A DNA stretch of 64,000 nt from Apodemus sylvaticus. Its lineage: Eukaryota; Chordata; Mammalia; Rodentia; Muridae. Made by a program: the position numbers and the translations under genes. Every line of letters starts with the position of its first letter. Within the stretch, counting starts at the first letter, position 1. Location of the stretch: positions 96,103,324-96,167,323 of the forward strand of contig NC_067474.1 of NCBI RefSeq assembly GCF_947179515.1, in the 5' to 3' direction. Shown here one piece after another: positions 40,600 through 50,330 of this stretch. The notes beneath the pieces are model-generated. The model saw nothing but the letters and a program-made list of their open reading frames with translations. It was not told the origin of the DNA and searched no databases.

Positions 40600-41590
40600 T
40601 CACAAAAATCACACCACACAACAGACCTCATGCAAGAGATCAATTGGTGGCAGGGGTGAATATGGCTGCCTCTGAGTGGGGATGGAGACAGTGGCAGACA
40701 GGGTCATGATGGCAGGCTCAATGGCGGGGAGGGGGCATGGAGTGTGTGCACTGAAGTGGAAACTTAAGGGTTCTTAGGAGAGTCGGTTGTGTTGGGTGGT
40801 GTTTCGCTGGGGCAAACACGTGAAGGGGTGTTTTCCTGAAGTGGACACAGGTGAAAGGCTAAGGCAGACTCTTGAAGGAACGCTTCACTGAAGCAGACAC
40901 AGGAGGGAGGATGCTCTGCTAAAGCAAACACGTGACAGGACACGTGATGGAGGCTTCTTCGCTAGCAACACACATGCATTGGTCCCCTTACATTGCATAG
41001 TTGAGCTGCATTTGTTATGCCTCCATAGGAAGAAAAGCACCAAAAAACGTCTGGTGGTGTGCCATGGGTTTTTGCTGTTTCCTCGGACTTGGGCTGATAG
41101 GCATCAGCTAGGACAGACACACGTGCTGAGGCAAAACCCTCGGAGGACACGTGATGTTTGGAGGGCCTATAAAAAGGACTCCACGGACAATGACCGGGAC
41201 TGAGCTAGGCTTGCTTATAGAGCTAGCTGTGCAATGCCTGTTAGTCTTGCATCTCCGCTGGTCTCGCTTGCTTCCCTGAGACAGGCTGGTCTCTCCTGCT
41301 GATCTGTGTTTGCCATCCTGACTCTACCGAACTGGACGGCGGGTGTATTCAGGAAGAAGCGTTTGCGAGTGGATCAAGCTGCCGCTGCTCACCTGTGAAC
41401 TGAACTGCTGATTTCCAGACAACGCAGAAGGGAGTTGTCCAAAGAACGTTTCTGAACATTCACTCCCCTTCAACGTCCACCCTTTCTTTTCCACTGCCTC
41501 TGATGGGTGGTGGGCCACAAGGGAGGTTAATGCGTTTAAGAACCATTATTAAAAGTAGACTTTGAAAAATTAAAGTTACGGGCCACAGTG
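40600..41590 (+). mobile_element. ERV LTR (RMER17-like) with E-box cluster
   Basis: U3 contains diverged direct repeats built on GCAAACACGTGA and GAAGCAGACACAGG. Promoter CTATAAAAAGGAC (TATAAA at about 41168), R/U5-like stretch with TTAGTCTTGCATCTC and CTTCCCTGAGACAGGCTGG, and an end near ATTAAAGTTACGGGCC. Five perfect CACGTG sites lie at 40817, 40929, 40941, 41120 and 41148. Resembles the rodent RMER17 group, but the name is from memory of pattern, not a search. Confidence 0.65.
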
Positions 41591-41764
41591 CTGATGATGG
41601 TGGAAACCTATCTCATTGGCTGTTAATGATGACAGCCCATTGGCTCTGAGTGGTTGAAGGCCGTGTGGGGGATGGGGGAGCACCTGGTTCCAGAATGTGG
41701 GTAGTTCTTAGTTTACTAACAGGCAAGTCCTCTCTCACCCACCTCCACCCATCCCCAATTTATT

Positions 41765-41890
41765 ATTATTATTATTTTTTTAATGAGACACAGCCTTACT
41801 ATGTAGCCCAGGTTGCCCTTGAACTCTCGGTAATCCTTTTGCCTCAACTTCCTGAGTGCTGGGATTACAAATATATTACACTATACACCT
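41765..41890 (-). mobile_element. Old B1/PB1-like SINE with (ATT)n
   Basis: (TTA)n and T-rich tail complement, ATGAGACACAGCCTTACTATG, CTCAACTTCCTGAGTGCTGG. A 7SL-derived monomer, reverse. Confidence 0.65.
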
Positions 41891-43576
41891 TATTAAATTA
41901 TACCTTGCTAGAATCATTTCTTCTGAGTGTTTTGAGCCTCCTTCTGATAATGCCTTCAAGATATATTCAAGGCAGATTCACAAAATTTTAACCAAGAAAC
42001 AGAATGCTATACATATATACAGCCCATGCACATTTGTATGCCCATGTATTATTTTAAGATTCCCACACAGAATGGCTGAGAGGATTTGGAAAACAAAAAA
42101 AGCACAACTATTACCACGCAGGAGTAGGAGGCTGTCGGCTGACTCAGACTTAGTCACCCTCTGTGAACAATGACATCTTTGCTCACTTCATTGTGAGATG
42201 ATGTGTTTGCCCTGAGTACCAAACCAGCTGTGGTGGTGGGTGACAGTGAAGGTGGATCCCTGACCTTGCACCTTAACAGTAATAAGCACGAAGCAAAACA
42301 GAGAAGAAAACTTCACAGACCTTCAAGCTCTGTCCCCAGTGTATGGATAGACTATTCTTCACTAGAGAAAAATGCGAAGTCCAAAACAAGACGTCTTTGT
42401 GGGTTGTTTGTTGAAAAAGAGTCTCCTGGGCCAAATTTGAACTCAGTGCATAGCTGAGAATCACTTTGAATTTTTAATTCCTGGTTTAAGTAGTAAGGAG
42501 ATTGAACTCAAGGCTTTGGGGATACTATTCAAGCACCTTGCCTTAGCTAGGCTCTCAGGCCACGGACTTCATTATACTAACAAGGGCATTCATGAAAGTT
42601 TGCCACAAAAAAGCAAAGGGGTCCCAGATGAGGCGGTACATTTCTTCCCAGAATCTTAGTTGGATTCTTAGCTGGGCAAGCAATCAGGCAGTGGAGGAGG
42701 ATCTGACCAGGCATTCCAGGGCAGCTTGGGCAGTGTAGCGAGAGGCCATCCCGAAATACCAAAGTGCCTAGGTTCTCCTTTCTCAGAGTTGGGGTTTGAG
42801 CAGTCAGTTTGATTTGGGTTTTGATAGCTGAGGCAGAGCTGGGTTTAGGGAGGACCCTGGGTAGAGTCTAAGTTCTGTTAACAACATGGATTCTCAGCTT
42901 TCTGCAATGTTAGGAATTGACACAAGGTGCTTCCCTGTTCCTTTCTCTTAGAAAGCCCCTTCCCTATGGAGCCCTGAGTTCCTTCAGTTCTCCTTAATCA
43001 ATAATACAGAGTTCTTGTGTTCTAGAGGCCAGGACAATCAGCCCAGCATCTCCCCCAAAGCCATTTGTGTTATAGGATCAGGGTTGAGATCCAAACCTTC
43101 ACGGAGACCACAAAGGGCAGGGCAAGAATTTTAATTAACACCCGAGCAACCTGCACTCTGGACCATGAGGAGTGAGCGAGCAGGGAGAATCTCACAGAGC
43201 TCTGTGCTGACCTTTGCAAGCACGCAGAGCCTAACAAAAGCAGAACTTCTGCGGTCAGTGTTCGGCATAAATACATCGCTACGAGTTTTTAACCTCTTTG
43301 TGGTCAGCCAGTTTCAGAAAGCCTCATTTTTCAAGTCAAGTCGACCTGGTTCTCAGGAGGTATTTGTGGTCTGTTCAGTGGAAAACTGAACACTAGGAAC
43401 ATAAATCCTATTTCACCTGAGAAATACAAGTAAAAATACCAAGACTTTGGAAACAAGTCTGGAAGCTGAACAGGGAGAATAGAGGTTCTGTTATTATTTA
43501 ACCCCTATTAAGATCAATAGTGAAAGCAGAAATAGAGGAGTCAGCTTCTGACAGTTTTAATAAGACTTTTTTAAGG
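41891..43576. other. Mostly unassigned interval
   Basis: 42470-42560 may be a reverse ID-like SINE (CAAGCACCTTGCCTTAGC). 42625-42765 may be a very old B1-like copy (GGCAGTGGAGGAGGATCTG). The rest, including frames at 41856-42173 and 42203-42457, is not recognised. Confidence 0.35.
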
Positions 43577-43675
43577 TAGTTAGTTAGTTAGTGTACATGT
43601 GCGTACACTCCATGTGTCTCCACGTGGACGTCAGAAAGCAGTCCACCAGCACTGGCTCTCTCTTAGACCATGTGG
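43577..43675 (-). mobile_element. B3-like fragment
   Basis: GTGTACATGTGCGTACACTCC at the tail side and GGACGTCAGAAAGCAG, as in reverse B3 elements. Ends at GACCATGTGGGCCC without a clear head. Confidence 0.4.
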
Positions 43676-43789
43676 GCCCATGGTGTCAGACTTAGTGACA
43701 GGTACCTAAAAGGTAATTTCTCATGTTGTCGTTTAGAGAAATGTTGTGGCAGATATAGTTGTCCAGCTAGCAAGAGCTTATGTTGCCTG

Positions 43790-44342
43790 GTTACATGTGA
43801 AGAACTAGCCTGCCTCCCTGTTAGGCATAAGTCACCTTATAGTAAATATACACTGGGTTTATTCCTGTTTATAATCAAACCTCTCAAGGTTTGTTTCTCA
43901 AGGATTAGGCTACGCCCCACCTGTAACCTTAACTACAAATGGCTCTGCACTGCCTGTTCCAGCAATAGCATATAAATATTAACAGTTATAAAAAATTTTG
44001 GAAAGTTGTTTATAACTGCCTTGCAACCCTACCTTTGTTTCAAAAGGTTCTATGGCTGCCTGAGACTACCTTGTTATGCCTGTGCCCACCTTATAACCAT
44101 GACTTTGTTCCAAGAGGTCACTGTTCTGCTCCAGTAACCCTATTTTGCCCACCAATTCCTCCATTTGAAAAACCCCTACACTTTAAAAGCCTTGTCTTCT
44201 ACACATCCAAGACTGACTTCTGGAACCATGCCTTATGGGGAGGCAGCCTGTGTATGTGAATACAAAAACTCGCTTTAATTAATATGAACATGATTGCTTG
44301 GGTCAGTAGCCTTCTCCTCCCGTCTTTGGGATTAACACATGC
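43790..44342 (+). mobile_element. ERV LTR, copy 2 of a related pair
   Basis: Direct-orientation relative of 39810-40185, with a longer U3 (extra 43815-43990). Shared blocks: GAACTAGCCTGCCTCC, CTTTGTTTCAAAAGG, GAAAAACCCCTACAC, CATCCAAGACTGACTTC, GAGGCAGCCTGTGTATGTG, CGCTTTAATTAATATG and CGTCTTTGGGATTAACAC. No clear viral genes lie between the two copies. Confidence 0.65.
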
Positions 44343-44493
44343 TTTTCTGCATTTCCATGGTCCATGCTCACAGTGGCATTTTAAGGTTCCCCAACCCTTC
44401 TACACTCTTATTTTTACTGTAGCCATACTAGAAACTGCCTCAAATAATCTCTAACAAGGGAGAATAAACATACAATTTAAACCAATTCTATCA

Positions 44494-44645
44494 GGTCAGG
44501 CATGGTGGTACATGCTTTTAATTTTAGCACTGGGGAGGCAGAGGCAGGTGGATCTTTGTGAGTTTGAAGCCAGTGTGGTGTGCATGATGAGTTTCAAGCA
44601 GGCTAGGGCTATATAATAAGACCCTGTTTCAAATAAATAAATACG
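44494..44645 (+). mobile_element. Old B1 SINE
   Basis: GGTCAGGCATGGTGGTACATGC head, GGAGGCAGAGGCAGGTGGATC, CCTGTTTCAAATAAATAAAT tail. It retains the GGATCTTTGTGAGTTTGA form seen in older B1 subfamilies. Confidence 0.85.
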
Positions 44646-44660
44646 AAGACAAACAGCGAT

Positions 44661-45006
44661 ACTGTGGTGGTTTGGATGAGAAATGTTCCCATAGGATTGT
44701 GTGTTTGAACACTTGGTTCTCATAGTGGTGCTGATTAGAGGGGCTATGGAATCTTTAGGAGACAGAGCCTTAAAGGAGGGAGTAAATTACTGAAGCCAGG
44801 CTTTGTGGGTTCATAGCCTCATCCATTTGACGTTCTTTCTGCTTCCGGTGTGTGGTGATGTGATAGGCTGGTTCCTGTCCTGCCCCATGCCTTACCACCC
44901 ATTATTGACTCTATCCCTCGGGAATCCTAAGCTAAAATAAGCCCTTTCTTCCTCAAGTTGCTTTTGGTGATGGTATTTTGTCACAGGAGCAGAAAAGTAA
45001 CTAATA
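44661..45006 (+). mobile_element. ORR1/MTD-type MaLR solo LTR
   Basis: TGTGGTGGTTTGGATGAGAA start, GTGTGTTTGAACACTTGG, CTTTAGGAGACAGAGCC, CTAAAATAAGCCCTTTCTTCC, CAAGTTGCTTTTGGTGATGG, and the end GCAGAAAAGTAACTAATATA. Typical ORR1 order. Confidence 0.88.
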
Positions 45007-45009
45007 TAG

Positions 45010-45490
45010 TCGTTCCCCTTTTTAACGTTCCTGTAATGCGATGTCAGTCAACAATCATTAATGTCCCTATCAGTAGATCCTGCTCCCTTCTCAGTGTTAG
45101 AATCCCCCACATTCCACAACCAGGTGCTCCCCATCCCCCACCTCACCTTCAGTCATCATTACTAAAGGCCAGTGTGATACATCTTTACTAAAGACCAGGG
45201 AGACATGTCTTCCACGTCACCCCTCTCCTGTATTTTCCTTATGCAAATGCTCAATACCCACCCCCATAAAGTCCATGTTCTCTCTCTCATCCCCACAGAG
45301 GCAGCCTTTTGATTCCCCATTTCCCCAATAATTCTCTTGCAAGAAGTCTGTTGTTTGGTGTGACTTTTGAGGCATTCCTTGGCCCCCTGATTGCCCCCTG
45401 ATCTTTTGCTGCAAGATCACTGCCTTGGTGCCATGGCACGGACAGACCCTCGAGGGCAGTGCTCCCCCTTGGGGTCTGAACAAGCCCTGA
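45010..45490 (+). mobile_element. ERV LTR R/U5-like sequence
   Basis: CCCCAATAATTCTCTTGCAAG (about 45323) and GTTTGGTGTGACTTTTGAGGC look like the R/U5 of a rodent ERV, followed by a CT/CC-rich downstream stretch. The frames on the opposite strand (45217-45556) are not genes. Start and TSD unresolved. Confidence 0.5.
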
Positions 45491-45954
45491 GAGCCTACCC
45501 ACAATAGGCCCACCTTCCAGCCATTGATTGCTTGGCCCTCTGTCCATCACCAGCAATTGGTGAGTGATCCTCCTCCGTCAGTGTAAAAGCTTCCCAGAGT
45601 CTCTGGTACTCTTGAAGGCAAAGGCACCCTCCTCACTTCTAACCCTTTGCATTGGATGAGGCTTCAATTTTGAGTACATTTTTAACCTTTTGGCTTCACT
45701 CAATGGCCCAGATCCCAGGCACTGAGTCTCCTTATGATGACCCACTTACTGAACAGCTCTGTCCTCCTCCTCCAAGAATCTAGTATCAGAATCCTGTTCC
45801 GTCCACAAGGCTAAATATCTCAGCTGGCCTTCAGTATTATGCTAAAATCTTCAAGGAAAAAAAATCTCTGTGACAGAGAAGGAACGGGCTTGTCAGAAAG
45901 GGAGAGGAAAGTCAAGCCAAGAGAAAGCAATCTTCCCTTTCCCGTTTCTTTATA

Positions 45955-46080
45955 TAGGCTTCCAGCAGAACGTGTGGCCCAGATTAAAGGTCAATCTTCC
46001 CACCTCAAAAGATACAGATTAAAAGTGAATCGTTCCCACTTCCAATAATTTTAATTGAGGAAAAAGAAATCCACCACAGT
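45955..46080 (-). mobile_element. Fragment of the GTCAACTTGAC-type dispersed repeat
   Basis: GATTAAAGGTCAATCTTCCC, CACCTCAAAAGATACAGATT and CCCACTTCCAATAATTTTAATT form a block common in antisense copies of the repeat also present at 18577-19172 and 57115-57310. Only this middle block was recognised. Confidence 0.4.
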
Positions 46081-46379
46081 TACCCAAGACAATGTTCCCA
46101 GAATGATGCACCAGTGTACCCCAGGTGCCAGTGTTTTCCCATGGAATGCAATGACTTGTGTTTCAATCATAAGACCCAGAAAGCCATAAAGTCAGATGTG
46201 CAGAGCAACAATCCATTAGAAGATGGATGTAGAATGTCATGTGACCAGGCCCGAGCAGGTCCTAAGGGCACAAACAACCTACACAAACCTGTCTAAACGC
46301 CTCTGCTCCTTACTCATGTGACAAGGCTTTCTGTACACAGACATGCATCTATGTCTTCATGGAGGATGCCCTATGATTG

Positions 46380-46870
46380 GTGGAAGAAGAGAATGCTACG
46401 GCCTGATTCACTCCTGGTTCTCCACTCTAGGCAGGAATGATCCAGATGTGGGCAGTTGTGTTACAGCACCTTCCTGGAATGACCCTCAAAGGCCCTGGTA
46501 AAGGGAAACCAGCACGGTGCACAGAATCCCAGGCACTTCATATAGACATACATGTGGCTTGGTAGGAGGAAAAAATGGCCAGATGCACAGTTACATACTT
46601 ATTCATGGCTGAACATGGTTATGAAATTAGTGAAAAGGGCGTCCGTGGAAGAAGCACATGGACGGCTTTCCCTAAAAGGCCATGAAAATGTGTGTAGCCC
46701 ACAGCAGTCACGCAACAAGCACAGATCCTGGAACTTCACTGGCGAGAGAAAGTTCCCAGATATGCCCCACCATTATGTTCTGTATCCAGACAACTAAGAA
46801 AAGCTCACCCCTGAGCCAAAGGGTAGCAATATGCTGACAGGATGTAAGTCACCACTTTGCCACCTTGGCC
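46380..46870 (+). mobile_element. Possible decayed ERV pol remnant
   Basis: GATGATTCACTC-like and GGAAGAAGCACATGGACGG blocks loosely recall the RNase H-integrase junction of ERVL/ERV1-type elements. Stops and frameshifts are frequent. Weak call; an unrelated unique sequence is possible. Confidence 0.25.
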
Positions 46871-47164
46871 ACATAAAGAATCGTCTTGGAAGCTCTTTCA
46901 AAATACTGGTGCCTGACTCCAGTGTGATTCATCTGCTCTGAACTAGGGCCAAGGCATTAACAATGCATAAACTCTACAGAGACTAACTTGTACCCAAGCT
47001 ACAAAATATCTGATTTGCCTACATACATGATTGGGAAATCCAATGATTTCACCGACATAGAAAACGACTTTTGTTCTCAGGTCTCTAAGTGGAATAACTA
47101 GTTTGATGGCAGTCAGCGGTAACCATGCTTACCTGACAAACTAAGGCTGGAAAAACCATTAGGA

Positions 47165-47690
47165 AGCTAAAGGTGGCAGCACGTACCTGTTGTGGTTTAA
47201 ACATGGAACATCTTCCATAGGCCTGTGTGTTTGAACATTTGGTCTCCAGGTAGTGGTGCTGTTCAGAGGGTTATAGAACTATAGAACCTAGCACCAGGGA
47301 GGCAGAGGCAAGCAGATCTCTGTGAGTTCAAGGGCAACCTGGTCTACACAGTGAGTTTCCAGATAGCCAGGGCTATACAACAAAACCCTGTCTGGGTGGG
47401 ATTGGCGGTGGGGAAGGTCCTTGCTGGAGAAAGCATATCACAGGAAGACGGGGCTGATATTTTTATAACTTGGCCCTGCTCCCTGCTCTCTCTCACCTTT
47501 CTACAGCCATGCCTCCTCAGAGTGAATGCATTCCTCCAGGACTATAAGCCAAAATAAACCCTTTATTTATTAAGTTGATTTCTTGAGGTGTCCTATCAGA
47601 GCAACAGAAAAGAAGCTGTCATCCAACTACTTGAGAAACTGAGGCAGAAGTACGGAGAGTATAAAGGAAGTCTGGGCTATATGGCTATAT
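47165..47690 (+). mobile_element. Old SINE split by an ORR1-type LTR that carries a B1
   Basis: Three layers. Outer: an old B1-like SINE, GGTGGCAGCACGTACCTG (47172-47189), which resumes as CATCCAACTACTTGAGAAACTG (47620 on, shown in part). Middle: an ORR1-like LTR, 47191-47614 (TGTGGTTTAAACATGG ... AAAATAAACCCTTTATTT ... GCAACAGAAAAG). Inner: a 5'-truncated B1 at 47284-47392. CCTGT / GCTGT (4 of 5) flank the LTR. Confidence 0.75.
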
Positions 47691-47849
47691 GGCTATATGC
47701 ACCGTGGGAAAGACTAGACTAGTCAAAGGGTGGATTTTTAAAGTACCCATGGCATCAAAGGCACAGGAACGCCCTGGCATACAAAATTATCCCACCAGAA
47801 GGAATTCAGTATATTGTTACACTCTGCTACAGTGTAAGAAGTATTCTAG

Positions 47850-48012
47850 GCCACGAATAGCTCACGAGTAAAAGTGCTTGCTGCATAAACCTGAATTCAA
47901 TTCCTGAAGCCCACAGTGGAAATAAAAACCAGCTCCAGAAAGTTCCTCTGATGGTCACATAGGTTCCATGGCACAATTTGTACACATGCACAGAGACAAA
48001 GCCACTCCCCCA
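47850..48012 (+). mobile_element. B3-like SINE
   Basis: GGCCACGAATAGCTCACGAG head, TGAATTCAATTCCTGAAGCCC, GTACACATGCACAGAGAC. Followed by (CA)n as expected for a B3 tail. Confidence 0.65.
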
Positions 48013-48080
48013 ACACACACACACACACACACACCACCACCACCATCACCACCACCACCACCACCACCACCTCCTCCACC
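48013..48080. repeat. (CA)n then (CAC)n microsatellite
   Basis: About 10 CA units, then about 15 CAC units with CAT and CTC variants. Confidence 0.95.
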
Positions 48081-48214
48081 AGTAACAAAAAAAAAAATTA
48101 AGAAATATTTCTAAAAAAAAACATTGTGACCTAGCCCCCCCCCCAAAAAAAATCCAGTAAGCTTCTTCCCTCTAGCTTGCTCAGTCTGCTTTTAAAAAGA
48201 ACCCAGGATCACCA

Positions 48215-48388
48215 GCCCAGCCCAGGGGTGGCCCACCTATTATGGGCTGAGCACGCACCTATCAATTACTAATTAAGAAAATGCCTTATAGGCTCAAGCT
48301 GGAGGCATTTTCTTAGTTGATGTTCCCTTCTCATGGATGACTTCAGTTTGTGTCAAACTGACACAAAACTGTTCTTAGAACACATACC
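48215..48388 (-). mobile_element. Dispersed rodent LTR-like repeat fragment
   Basis: CAATTACTAATTAAGAAAATGCC, GGAGGCATTTTCTTAGTTGATG and GTTTGTGTCAAACTGACAC (shown in part), as in the reverse copy at 56207-56775. A B1 follows at once. Confidence 0.65.
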
Positions 48389-48389
48389 A

Positions 48390-48562
48390 GCCTGGCAGTG
48401 GTGGCACACGCCTGTAATCCCAGCACTCTGGGAGGCAGAGGCAGGCAGATTTCTGAGTTTGAGGCCAGCCTGGTCTACAGAGTGAGTTCCAGGACAGCCA
48501 GGGCTATACAGAGAAACCCTGTCTCAAAAAAATGAAAATCAAAAAAAAAAAAAAAAAAAAAA
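48390..48562 (+). mobile_element. B1 SINE
   Basis: GCCTGGCAGTGGTGGCACACG to CTGTCTCAAAAAAATG and an A tail of about 22. ACATACCA flanks both sides (48382-48389 and 48564-48571). Confidence 0.95.
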
Positions 48563-48652
48563 GACATACCAACCAAATCAATGTGACTATTGACCAGATG
48601 TTCCAAGAGAATCCTTTTGCATGATCACAAAGATTTTTAGAAATATTTCTTA

Positions 48653-48870
48653 GAGGTTGGAGAGATGGCTCAGGGGTTAAGAGCACTGATTGCTCTTCCA
48701 GATGACCTAAGTTCAACTCACAGCTACCACATGGTAGCTCACAACCATCTGTAATAGGATTCGATGCCCTCTTCTGGTGTGTCTGAAGACAGCTACAGTA
48801 TCCTTACATTCATTAAATAAATAAATAAATAGATAGATAAATAAATAAATAAATATTAAAAAAGAAAGAA
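48653..48870 (+). mobile_element. B2 SINE with 14-bp TSD
   Basis: GGTTGGAGAGATGGCTCAGGG head to a long (AAAT)/(AGAT)n tail and AAAGAAAGAA. Flanked by the perfect repeat AGAAATATTTCTTA (48639-48652 and 48871-48884). Confidence 0.95.
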
Positions 48871-49009
48871 AGAAATATTTCTTAATTCCACCTCAGTCCC
48901 TGCTTCCAGGATCCTGCCCTATTTGAGTTTTTGTCCTGTCTTACTTTGATGAAGAATAGTGATATGTAAGTATAAACCAAATAATTCCTTTCCTCCTCAA
49001 TTTGCTTTT

Positions 49010-49210
49010 TTTAAAAAAAGATTTATTTATTTATTATTATATGTAAGTATACTATATGTATTAACATTATAGCTGTTTTCAGAAACACCACAAGAGGCAT
49101 CCCATCTCATTACAGATGGTTGTGATGATACAGGTGGTTACTGAGGTTTGAACTCAGGACATCTGGAAGAGCAGTCAGTGCTCTTAACCACTGAGCCATC
49201 TCTCCAGCCT
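49010..49210 (-). mobile_element. B2 SINE joined to telomere repeats at its 5' end
   Basis: Reverse B2 from TTAAAAAAAGATTTATTTAT through CATTACAGATGGTTGTGATG to GCCATCTCTCCAGCC. TSD AATTTGCTTTT (48999-49009) lies at its tail, but the matching AATGTGCTTTT (49361-49371) comes only after 150 bp of telomere-type hexamers. In B2 sense, the order is TSD, (TTAGGG)n, B2, tail, TSD. Confidence 0.92.
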
Positions 49211-49360
49211 AACCTTAACCCTAACCCTAACCCTAACCCTAACCCTAACCCTAACCCTAACCCTAACCCTAACCTTAACCCTAACCTTATCCCTATCCCT
49301 ATCCCCAACCCCAACCCCAACCCCAACCCCAACCCCAACCCCAACCCTATCCCTAACCCT
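49211..49360 (-). repeat. Interstitial telomere-type array, 25 hexamers
   Basis: Exactly 25 six-base units with no phase slip. Written on the plus strand: 12 AACCCT, 3 AACCTT, 3 ATCCCT, 1 ATCCCC and 6 AACCCC in one block (49307-49342). The minus strand is thus TTAGGG-type with an internal block of TTGGGG units. It lies between a B2 5' end and that B2's target-site duplicate. Repeated Asn-Pro, Gly-Leu and Arg-Val frames over it are artefacts. Confidence 0.97.
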
Positions 49361-49436
49361 AATGTGCTTTTGGTCATAGTGTTTCACCACATCAATAGCA
49401 ACCCTAACCACGACAATGCTCTCTAGAGGAGTTTTT

Positions 49437-49595
49437 TTTTTTTCCTTTTTTTTTTTGGGGGGGGGGGGTGTTCCAGAGACAGGGTTTCTCTGTGTAGCCC
49501 TGGCTGTCCTGGAACTCACTCTGTAGACCAGACTGTCCTCAACTCAGAAATTCACCTGCCTCTGCCTCCCAGAGTGCTGGGATTACAGGCGTGCG

Positions 49596-49628
<33 letters not shown>

Positions 49629-49632
49629 GGCT
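49437..49632 (-). mobile_element. B1 SINE with internal (CA)n and 13-bp TSD
   Basis: Reverse B1 with a T/G-run tail complement (about 12 G). A (CA)15 tract lies inside its head between GTGCGC and CCGGCT. Flanked by the perfect repeat TAGAGGAGTTTTT (49424-49436 and 49633-49645). Confidence 0.95.
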
Positions 49633-49752
49633 TAGAGGAGTTTTTATAGGAGAATGAAGTATGGTCCTTGAGAAATTCTCAGTGTCCCAGATCATGGGTT
49701 GACAGACTGTGAAAGTGAAAAAGAGGCAACAGGGTGAGAACGCTTATATGGG

Positions 49753-49926
49753 TGTGGGAGATGTGAAGATAAACCAGTGGAGGAAAGAGGGACGGAGTGC
49801 GAGGCACCAGAGGCTCCTGACCCCTTGAGGAGTCCTGACCCACTGTGCACAGTGTGTGGTCTGACGCGGCTCCCAAATACCAGTGAGCTAAGGCCAGGCT
49901 GCTTCCTCTGTCTTCACAGAAATCTC
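49753..49926 (+). repeat. Provirus 5' LTR, U3 fragment only
   Basis: Begins TGTGGGAGATGTGAAG and matches the first about 160 bases of the 3' LTR up to TCTTCACAGAAATCTCC, then homology stops. Because the outer end and TSD are intact, the loss was internal and happened after integration, or by aberrant copying. Confidence 0.85.
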
Positions 49927-50330
49927 CTGCAGCTGCATTTCCCACAGTCCTCCACCCAGCACAAGGGGGAAATCTTCCGCAGCCTATGTAGCAGCCCTAC
50001 TCTCTAGAGACATTGCAAAAGTTTAGGAAAGCTGTGGCAGAGAACGGGTCACATTCTTCCTTTGTAGAACAAATGGGAGTCCATAGCCACCACTTTGAAC
50101 ACCCCGCAGGATTAGAAAGCCGTTCTGAGAGCTCTTCTCTCTGGGGCCCAATTCCTTCAACGGAAGGCTGCGTTCCATGACAAGGGTATAGTGCTGGGGA
50201 ATGGCAGTTTAGATCGGGGCATCCAGCTGCCACCAGATTCCTCACGGCGCTTCTCCAGATGTACAATGGGGGAGGGGGCTCCCAATTATTTTGATCAGGT
50301 GAGGCTATGTGTCACGTGAGCTGTGAAAAA
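49927..50330 (+). other. Provirus interior left of the capsid remnant
   Basis: No clear viral motif. It replaces the missing 5' LTR remainder, leader and early gag. It may be highly decayed gag or foreign filler. Confidence 0.4.

Larger units (their letters stand above)
48888..49420 (+). mobile_element. 3' end of dispersed rodent repeat, split by B2 and telomere repeats
   Basis: 48888-49009 (TCCCTGCTTCCAGGATCCTG, AATAATTCCTTTCCTCCTC, AATTTGCTTTT) continues at 49361-49420 (AATGTGCTTTTGGTCATAG, ACATCAATAGCAACCCTAAC). Joined, they match the 3' end of the copy at 55448-55977. The gap holds the B2 and the telomere-type array. Confidence 0.8.

Noticed and set aside
49211..49360. A true chromosome end or subtelomere
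   Set aside because: Only 150 bp, rich in variants, and continuous ordinary sequence with matching host repeat lies on both sides. It is interstitial.
49138..49519. Asn-Pro, Gly-Leu and Arg-Val repeat frames
   Set aside because: These are translations of the telomere-type hexamer array, extended into flanking SINEs.
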